In this document: positions 57,257-64,000 of the stretch, piece by piece
Layout of the letters: each line of letters starts with the position of its first letter
How positions within the stretch are numbered: position 1 is the first letter of the stretch
Origin: Tolypeutes matacus
Lineage: Eukaryota; Chordata; Mammalia; Cingulata; Chlamyphoridae
Length of the DNA: 64,000 bases
Assembly (NCBI GenBank): GCA_026826555.1
Contig: JAKSZT010053764.1
Span: forward strand, 31,817,487-31,881,486
Direction of reading: 5' to 3'
The notes under the pieces: model-generated
Told to the model about the DNA's origin: nothing
What the model saw: only the letters and a program-made list of their open reading frames with translations
Databases searched by the model: none
Program-made: the position numbers and the translations under genes

Positions 57257-57990
57257 CAACTAAAATTGTTTTCTCCCAGCAGAGAAGCAAAACCCGCTCC
57301 AGCACAGCTTGCATGGGGAGAAGTGCTGCGTAGCAGCATTCACTTCCCTGGAGAAACAACATATAGCTCTGTGCTATCTGTTCTCATTCGCTTCTTCTGG
57401 AGTAAAGACAAGTCCTCACCGGTTTGCACCACCCACAGAATTGCAACATACTAAAATCTGGGCATTGTCTTATTCGCGTAGTTCACACGAGGGGAAATAA
57501 TGCTGAGTTACAAGTAGTATTTTTTCCTTACAGTGAGAAGCAATAGAGTCCTGTGGCATATGTTTTTTATATACTATTTGGGGTTTAAAGATGAGTTCCC
57601 AGAAGTTGCATCTCTCAAAAAGAAGCAATATAAAATTCTGGGAGATAAATTCTATAACCAGGTGGCTGAGTAAGGCTGACTGACCATCAGATATACCTTG
57701 ATAATAAGGGCAACAAATGTCTCTGCTCAGTGTACCCTGAGTTACCAAGAATTGTATTTCTCACAGAGAAGCAAGTGACAGCTCTCTCTACTGGGGACTT
57801 CAGGGACCCAGTTTAGAGAATAAAACTGATGTGCCTACAGTTGTATGTCACTAGGACAAGCAACATCTAGCTTTGGGCCATGTGTTCTTCATGTTCTCTA
57901 CTTGGCTAGTTAAACCCAAGCTGACTTATTCCAGAACCCATTTCCCAATCCTGATGGTAGACTCCTCCCAAAAGATTCAGCTTCGAAAAG
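57257..57990. repeat. Degenerate tandem array, unknown family
   Basis: At least six diverged copies of a motif like attgtatttctcacagagaa followed by gcaacat and agctctgggccat start near 57265, 57325, 57508, 57600, 57740 and 57832. Copies alternate, so that pairs recur about every 235-255 bp. No known satellite or transposon explains it for me. Confidence 0.5.
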
Positions 57991-58504
57991 AAATACAGAT
58001 GCTGTTCTTCCTGCTCTTTGTCATCAACCCCAAATACTGTTCTGGCCCCACCTCTCATCTTCCTAGCATTGCAACCATGGCTACTCCCAACCTGCTGAAC
58101 TTAGAAACAGTGAGAGAGGTCAAAGGCCCAAGTACTTGATGAATGAACAATTTGAAGAACTTGTTTTCATAATTTGTTTTTTCCCTGGGGGAAAACAAAA
58201 ACACAAACAGAGAATTACAGGACCCAATGTCAGAAAATAAAAAAGAAGGGACGAGAAAAAACTCTGCGCCATCTGAAACATTTACCACATTTTCCCATGC
58301 AATTACCAAGCAGCCTGACCACAGTATGACAACTTAGACTTATAGTTGGTTCTCTCAAAATCAGACAAAGAGCTTCAGGGACAAGAGTCAAGTAGACAGA
58401 ACATTTCAAGTTGAAAAAAAATATTCTAGTATATGCCAGTGTGGTGATGCTGTATTTCTTGCTTGCAAAAATAAAATCAGCTCAAAAGCATATAGAAGAA
58501 ATCT
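57991..58504. other. Possible further array copies; otherwise unassigned
   Basis: Strings such as ttacaggacccaatgtcaga (58215) and cttcagggacaagagtcaag (58373) resemble parts of the array at 57795, but the match is weak. Confidence 0.3.
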
Positions 58505-59265
58505 CCCTCATACAGTGCTGGTGGGAATATGTACAAATGTAGGCAAATCTATAGGGACAGGGAAGCGGATATGGCTCAAGTGATTGAGCTCCTGCCTACC
58601 ACATGGGAGGTCCCTGGTCCGGTTCCCAGTGCCTCCTAAAGAAGACAGCTGGCGTGATGGGCAGGCATGGCAAGCTGACACAACAAGATAACACAACAAG
58701 AGACACAAGAAGAAAAACATGATGAGACACAACAAAGCAGGGAACAGAGGTTCCCAGTACCTCCTAAAGACAGCGAGCTGGCACAATGGGCAGGCATGGC
58801 AAGGGGATGTGACAAGATGATGCAACAAGAGATACAAGAAGAGAAACATAATGAAAGACACAACAAACAAAGGTGGCTCAAGCGATTAGGCGCCTCCCTC
58901 CCACATCGGAGGTTCCAGGTTCGGTTCCTTGTGCCTCCTAAAGAAACAAGGAAGATGAACAGACATGGCAAGTGCAAACAATGAGGGGGTGAGGAGAAAT
59001 AAATAAATAAAATCTTAAAAAAGAACTCTATAGAGACAGAAAGTAGACTACTGGTTGCTTTAAGGCTGGGTGAGGTTGGGGTGAGTGGGGGTGACTGCTA
59101 ATGTGTAGGTGTTTCTTTTGGGGGTGATGAAAATGTGCTGAAATTGTGGTAATGGTTGCACAATTCTGAATATACTAAAAACCATTGAATCGTATATACT
59201 TTAAATGGGTGAATTGTATGCTATGTGAATTACATCTCAATAAAGTTGTCATTTAAAAATTTAAA
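58505..59265 (+). mobile_element. L1M 3' UTR, split by a SINE
   Basis: tacagtgctggtgggaatat before the SINE, then agagacagaaagtagactac, ggggtgatgaaaatgtgctg, aaaccattgaatcgtatata, atctcaataaagttgtcatt after it. Standard L1M 3' UTR. Confidence 0.82.
58561..59027 (+). mobile_element. Dimeric DAS-related SINE with duplicated linker
   Basis: Left unit ggaagcggatatggctcaag with ggtccggttcccagtgcctc; right unit aggtggctcaagcgattagg with ggttcggttccttgtgcctc. The linker appears twice (58622-58745 and 58749-58870), each from ttcccagt.cctcctaaaga to gacacaacaaa. The copy at 15997 has it once. TSD ctatagggacag / ctatagagacag (58549-58560, 59028-59039), one mismatch. Confidence 0.88.
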
Positions 59266-59449
59266 ACAAATAAAAAAGATACCTGAATCATAGTGACTGT
59301 CTTTTCATGTTGGAATCATTTAGCCGTAAGGAACCACTTAAAAATTTGGCATATTCCATGATAGCTTAGCTTTCCTTCACAGTGGAAGTCTGATGATAAT
59401 TGCTATGACAAGGTGACTTTGTAGCAAATGAACCTGAACTTGTTGAAAT
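59266..59449. other. No recognised feature
   Basis: Short unassigned piece between the L1M and the L2. Confidence 0.35.
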
Positions 59450-60150
59450 AATTTTTTCCCTTGACTTTCAAGGCCCCAGCCTCTCCTGGTTTTCCTCTTA
59501 CCTTCCTGACCACTTCTCAATCTCGTTACTCCCCTCATTGCCCTGATTTCTAAGCACTGGACTGCCACAGAGCTTAGTCTTTACCCCACTTTTTCACCTT
59601 CATTCTCTGAGAGGCTCTCAGCCAGTCTGTAGGATACCACCTATAAGCTGATGACCCCGCTATTAGATCTGTGGCTGAGAACTGCCCCCTGAATTCCAAA
59701 CTCCTCTAGAAGACATGCTTTCTTGACACTTCCATTTGCATATCTATTAGGAGCATGAAATTTAACATTCCCTAAAAAAAACTCCTGATATCTGCTCCCG
59801 GCCCCACCCAACAGCCTTCCCCATTCATCTAGGTGCTTATTCTAAAATCTTTACTCATCTTCTCCCCTTCATAATGCCCTGTACTCAATCCTTGTGTAAA
59901 ATAACAGCCCGCTTCCCATCCTCACTCCCTGTGCTCTTTATTCCCCTTTGCTCTGCATTATTTTCCTCCATATTGCCCATCACCATCTGGCATAGACTTA
60001 TTTGTTTATTGGTCATTGTACCCCATGATAATCTATGCTCCACAGAGGCAGGGATTTGTGTTTATGGCTGTAGCCCCAGAGCCTGGAACAATGCTGCATA
60101 TGTTAGGGGATCCATAAATATTTGTTCAATAAATGAATATCCAAATAAAT
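59450..60150 (+). mobile_element. L2, second copy
   Basis: cctggttttcctcttacctt, gctgatgaccccgctattag, cactgccccctgaattccaa-type text, then atgctccacagaggcaggga, gcctggaacaatgctgcata and ttgttcaataaatgaat. Ordered L2 segments with an internal deletion relative to 55850-57190. Confidence 0.68.
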
Positions 60151-60519
60151 GGATGTCCAAAGCATTCTTTTGGGGAGATGATACATTTATACATTTATTT
60201 CAATGACACTGCCATTGCGCAAAATATTTTTAGAAAGTTCTCAAAGACAGTTTACAAGTCACATAGGGAACAAGTCTCAGTATTTAAGAGAGACCACCCC
60301 TTTTTATTTCAAAACACACAGTTGCTCTGCTTTATCCAACCCTTTAAAAACATTTCAAAACACAGTTACTCAGCTTTATCACATATATTATTTCCTAGTC
60401 ACAGGATCACATGGCATTTGGCTTTTGCAGAAATCAAATTTCCCCTTGAAAGGCAAAACTCAGAACCACTGAAGACATTCATAGGCTCTGAATGCAATTC
60501 CCCATGTGATGAAAGAATA
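60151..60519. other. No recognised feature
   Basis: Contains a 143-codon frame (60133-60564) that crosses from L2 into MIR, so not a gene. Note the near-repeat tttcaaaacacac/ tttcaaaacacag at 60307 and 60353. Confidence 0.4.
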
Positions 60520-60700
60520 ATTCTGGTTTTTATTGAGCACATTTTTTATGTTTGTGTGATTTAATCATCACAGCAATCCTCTGAGGGCTATGTTATTAAC
60601 ACCATTTTTCAGATGAACAAAACAAGGCTCAAAGAGGCGCACTAATTTCCTCAAGAGCTCCCAGCTGGAGAACCAAGGAACAGGATTTAAATGCAGGCCA
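60520..60700 (-). mobile_element. MIR
   Basis: gatttaatcatcacagcaat, cctctgagggctatgttatt, gcacatttttt, agctcccagctggagaacca: antisense MIR with head and core. Confidence 0.75.
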
Positions 60701-61439
60701 GTCCACGCCCTTTCTTGATGAGCAAGAGCAGCGTGTTGGGAACAAACGTCCACACTCCCCAGAGGAGAGCACTTCTTTCTGGGCATCTCAGTTCCATTTT
60801 ATTTTTACCTTTCTCCCTACTTCTAACTCACACCATAAACACAACTTCCCTGGAGGGTGAAAGCCCTGCAGCAAAACAGCAATGCCTAGCCAGGTCATCT
60901 GGACCAATTTTATTTTCCTGCCTCTCTGGCTGGCGGTGGAGCCTCTTTTCAGTGGAGGAGGCCCAGGATTAGGAGGTACGGTTCCTCCAGACACTCTTCC
61001 CAGTGTCCTGCGGGAGAAACCGCTGCCATTGCCATGGGGATTCGATGCTTTCCAAGGCTATGTAGCCAACATTGTCTCCAGGACAAGCAGCTATTGTTCT
61101 GACAGAAATAGAGGGTGTTTCTCACTGGAGATTTAAGCTTGAATAAAGACACACATTTCAACAATGGGTCCTTTTATAATGCGTGATTCCCCCCCCCCCC
61201 AGGGTTATATGATTTTTTTTTGCAGATTCAGATCACAACTCCTAACAAGGGTCTTTCCTACAATGTTTCATAAGAATTTTAGGCATGTGTTTCTGGGTGA
61301 TACGCACTCATGGGGTAAATATCGTACAGCATATTAATATTAAGGCTTTGCGTTGTCCTGAAAAGACTCTGGGGTTTTCCTGGCGGCTTGGTGCAGGAAG
61401 AGAAAGGCCTTGGAGTCAGAAGACATGGACTGATGGGTG
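60701..61439. other. No recognised repeat
   Basis: Moderately GC-rich at 60900-61080, with a C-run at 61189-61200. Frames of 61-93 codons on both strands have no domain match. Confidence 0.4.
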
Positions 61440-61622
61440 GGAACTGGCACTTATGGAGAGCTCAAAATGAGGCAGGCATTTTAGATACATTATTCCAAGC
61501 GGACCTCACAATCAATGGAGCAGATTTTATCCAAGTTTTACAAATGAGGAAAGTAATTAAATAGTTGGAGCAAGATCACGCAGCTAGTGAGAGTGGAATC
61601 TGGGATTGGTTCCCAGGTCTCT
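61440..61622 (-). mobile_element. MIR
   Basis: gaggcaggcattttagatac, acaaatgaggaaagtaatta, gatcacgcagctagtgagag, tctgggattggttcccaggt: antisense MIR. Confidence 0.75.
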
Positions 61623-61951
61623 CTCCAAAATTGTTCTCTCTCTCTTTCTTGCTCTATACCCCCTGACCGACCTTTCCGTTTTCTCCAAGAAACCAGCCGC
61701 CTGGTTTGAGGAGTACATGAGATGGTGCTTATGGGATACCCTAAAACACGGCATGTCACGTAATAGGTGCTCAATAAAAATAAAATTTTCTTCTCTTACT
61801 CTCTCCTTTTGTATCATTTCATCTCTCCTTTAAATTTTTTCTTTCCCTTCTCTCTCCCTTTCTTTCAGCTCCTACTTTCATTCATTCTCCTATTGTTTTG
61901 TCTGAAGAAAAAATAAATCTAAATATCTCATACTCAATGGCATCATAAACG

Positions 61952-61973
61952 AAAAAAAAAAAAAAAAAAAAAA
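61952..61973. repeat. A22 tract
   Basis: Pure A run. It could be the tail of an unidentified retroposon, but no body is recognised upstream. Confidence 0.9.
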
Positions 61974-63400
61974 TCCCCTAGGAATAAATCAACAAGAATT
62001 GTGCAAGATCCAAACTATGCAATTTTATTAAAGAACTGAAAGAAGACCTGACTAATTGGAAAGATATGACTATCTCCAGATGAAAAGACTCAATATTCTC
62101 AAGATGTCAACTTTCCAAATTAATCCATAAATTTAAAGCAATCCTGATAAAAAATGTTTACAGGAGAACCAAAGAACTTGAAAAGCTGATTTTAGAGTTC
62201 ACCTGGAAGAGAGGATGCACAAGAACGTGCAACAAAATTGAGAAATGTTTTTTAAAAAGAACAATGAGGAAGGACCTGACTTTTCACTTTATCAAAATAT
62301 ATAGTCTACTTTAAACAAAGTTACATTGGCTCAGAATAAAGACACAGGTAAACAGAACCAAAAAAGTCAATGCAGAAACAAAACCATGTATAAAAGGACA
62401 TTTAGATTATAACAAGGTGGCATTTCAAATCAGTGGGGAAAGGACAGACTGTTCAAAAATGATACCGAGAGGGTTGTAGATCCCTTTAAAAGATTAAATT
62501 AGGTTCTTATTTCACACCATACATACAAAATCCAAATGGATTAAATTCTAAGCATTAAAAAAACCCCAAACGAAAAAGTTACCGAAGTAAAATAAAGCAC
62601 ACCTTTTTTTCCTTTTTCTTTTTTAATTTTGAGGGGTTGTGAAGGCCTTCTGAAGAAAGAGGCAAATTCTAGAAGCTTTTTTTTTTTTTATTTTTTATTT
62701 TTAAGATTTTATTTATTTATTCATTTATCCCCCCCTTGCTGCTTGTGCTCGCTGGGTCAGCTAACCACGCCGTGCAGGCGGGCTTGCCTTCACCAGGAGG
62801 CCCCGGGAACCGAACCCGGGGCCTCCCATATGGTAAACGGGAGCCCTACTGATTGAGCCACAGCCACTTCCCTAGAAGCTTTTAATAAAAAGACTGATCT
62901 TATTTAAAAAACAAAAAACAAAAACATCTATGTGACAAAAGGCACCAAAATTTTTTAAAAGGTCTTAGTGAAAGCATGTGCAATATATGTCAAGCAAAGT
63001 ATTATACACAAAAAAATATAAGGGACTCCTAAAATTTTGAAAAGGCATGAAATTTTAAAATGAGCAAAATAAATGAAGAGACAATTCACCAAAAATTAAG
63101 AAAATGTGATAAAAATACAAAAAGATGCTTCATCTCAAAAGTAATAAAGGAAATGCAAAATAACAATGAAATCTAGTTTATCACTAATCAGGTTATTAAA
63201 AATTCAAACACTTGGTACCAGTATTACCAGGTTGAAATGGACAACATCATAGACAGTTTGTAAGAGCGTAAATAGGTACAAACCTTTTTAATGATAATTT
63301 AGAAAATAATCTATCAAAATTTAAAGTAAGCATATCCTTGGAGCTCTTAATTCTACTTCCAAGAATCTAGTCTTGTGAAATATTCACACGTTTGTGCTCC
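61974..63400 (+). mobile_element. Old L1M ORF2 region, split by a DAS copy
   Basis: taggaataaatcaacaagaa, aactgaaagaagacctgact, aaatttaaagcaatcctgat, ttagagttcacctggaagag, then aaaatccaaatggattaaat and, after the DAS copy, caagcaaagtattatacaca and gaaatgcaaaataacaatga. Sense, very diverged ORF2 text with many stops. Confidence 0.65.
62681..62871 (-). mobile_element. DAS-SINE in L1M
   Basis: Full-length minus-strand copy. TSD ctagaagcttt (62669-62679, 62872-62882). Intact B box; one change in the head (cacttcccta instead of cgcttcccta). Confidence 0.93.
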
Positions 63401-64000
63401 TAACAGGATTTGCACTTGACTTAAGGTGAGAGCTAACCATAACCTTTGGACACGTCATTTTAGAGAGTATCTCTGTAGGAAGCTATTACTGCCGCTGGGT
63501 GGGGTGGGGTAGGGGAAGAGGCACTATAAGGCCCTTAAAACCTCCTTGTTGGTTCAGAAAATGACTATAACTAAAAGCTTCTTCTACTCACTATAATATT
63601 CAGTTATGGGTGGGGCAATGAATTTCCAGGCTGGAAATTATAGCTGTGAGGGCATCCTGAAAATTTCCACTAAGATGAGGAATGATTTGCACTCAGCTGA
63701 AGACTGATGAACTTCCCAACTGAGCCCTAGAAAAGACACTTCCAGGTCAAGTTCCCTGGCTAGCCTGGATGCCAGTGATTCATTTACTGTGTGATTAAGT
63801 GGCAGGCTTATGTTTCCAGACCTAATAATTCAAAAGCTTTCTGTGGTATTAAACTGAAACACATGAAAAATCTAAAGGCAATTAGAAGCAATCAAAGCAT
63901 TTGGAAATTAAGATTCAGTTTATGTATTCACTAAACTCTTCACCAAGGAAGTCAGTGGGTTAATTAAAAAAAAAAAAATTTTTTTTTAAGCCATGAATAT
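63401..64000. other. No recognised feature; A13T9 palindrome
   Basis: Unassigned to the end of the window. 63966-63987 is a run of 13 A followed by 9 T, a perfect A/T inverted repeat. The last ten bases are atgaatat-type and not informative. Confidence 0.4.

Noticed and set aside
60133..60564. 143-codon frame
   Set aside because: Spans the end of an L2 and the start of a MIR.

Overview
The window is nuclear DNA of a placental mammal, almost certainly a xenarthran and most likely an armadillo (Dasypus type). The main evidence is a SINE found eight times as full-length, low-divergence copies, all with tRNA-like A and B boxes, a body of about 180 bp and an (AAATA)n/A-rich tail. From memory it matches the tRNA-Ala-derived DAS-SINEs described from nine-banded armadillo. 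Related monomeric and dimeric SINEs, lineage-type L1 3' ends and LTRs agree. Mammal-wide fossils (MIR, L2, MLT1, MER5, L1M/L1MB) form the older layer.

I found no intact cellular protein-coding gene, rRNA gene, functional tRNA gene or CRISPR array. Almost every open reading frame is a chance frame, a SINE or L1 shadow, or part of the dead L1. The window looks like an intergenic desert or a very long intron. One minus-strand stretch (35296-35680) reads like a decayed coding sequence of unknown identity.

Layout. 0-8 kb: MLT1 LTRs, a lineage LTR, a tiny retroposed fragment with a 15-bp target-site duplication (TSD), DAS copies, and an L1MB 3' end split by a DAS copy. 8.4-15.3 kb: a nearly full-length but dead L1 with recognisable ORF1 and ORF2, hit by a dimeric SINE in its 5' UTR and a DAS copy near the start of ORF2. 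15-24 kb: L1 3' ends, tRNA-Ala-like SINEs, and two 576-bp solo LTRs in opposite orientation, each with a perfect 4-bp TSD. 24-33 kb: L2, a composite SINE with one outer TSD, an LTR inside a MIR, and a deep nest of LTR and L1 pieces inside another MIR. 33-50 kb: the least repetitive stretch, with scattered MIR, L1 and DAS copies and an L1-type insertion showing a twin-priming 5' inversion (47.8-49.0 kb). 50-64 kb: old L1M and L2 blocks, DAS copies, a degenerate tandem array (57.3-58.0 kb) and a dimeric SINE with a duplicated linker.

The elements do not cooperate as a pathway. What the window records is insertion order: MIR/L2 first, then L1M/MLT1/MER5, then lineage L1 and LTRs, then dimeric SINEs and finally DAS copies. 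I saw no convincing undescribed system. The best candidates for a second look are structural: the composite SINE, the degenerate tandem array, the unidentified coding-like segment, and a 77-bp near-identical segment shared by two sites 2.7 kb apart. Family names come from memory of consensus sequences and were not checked against a database.
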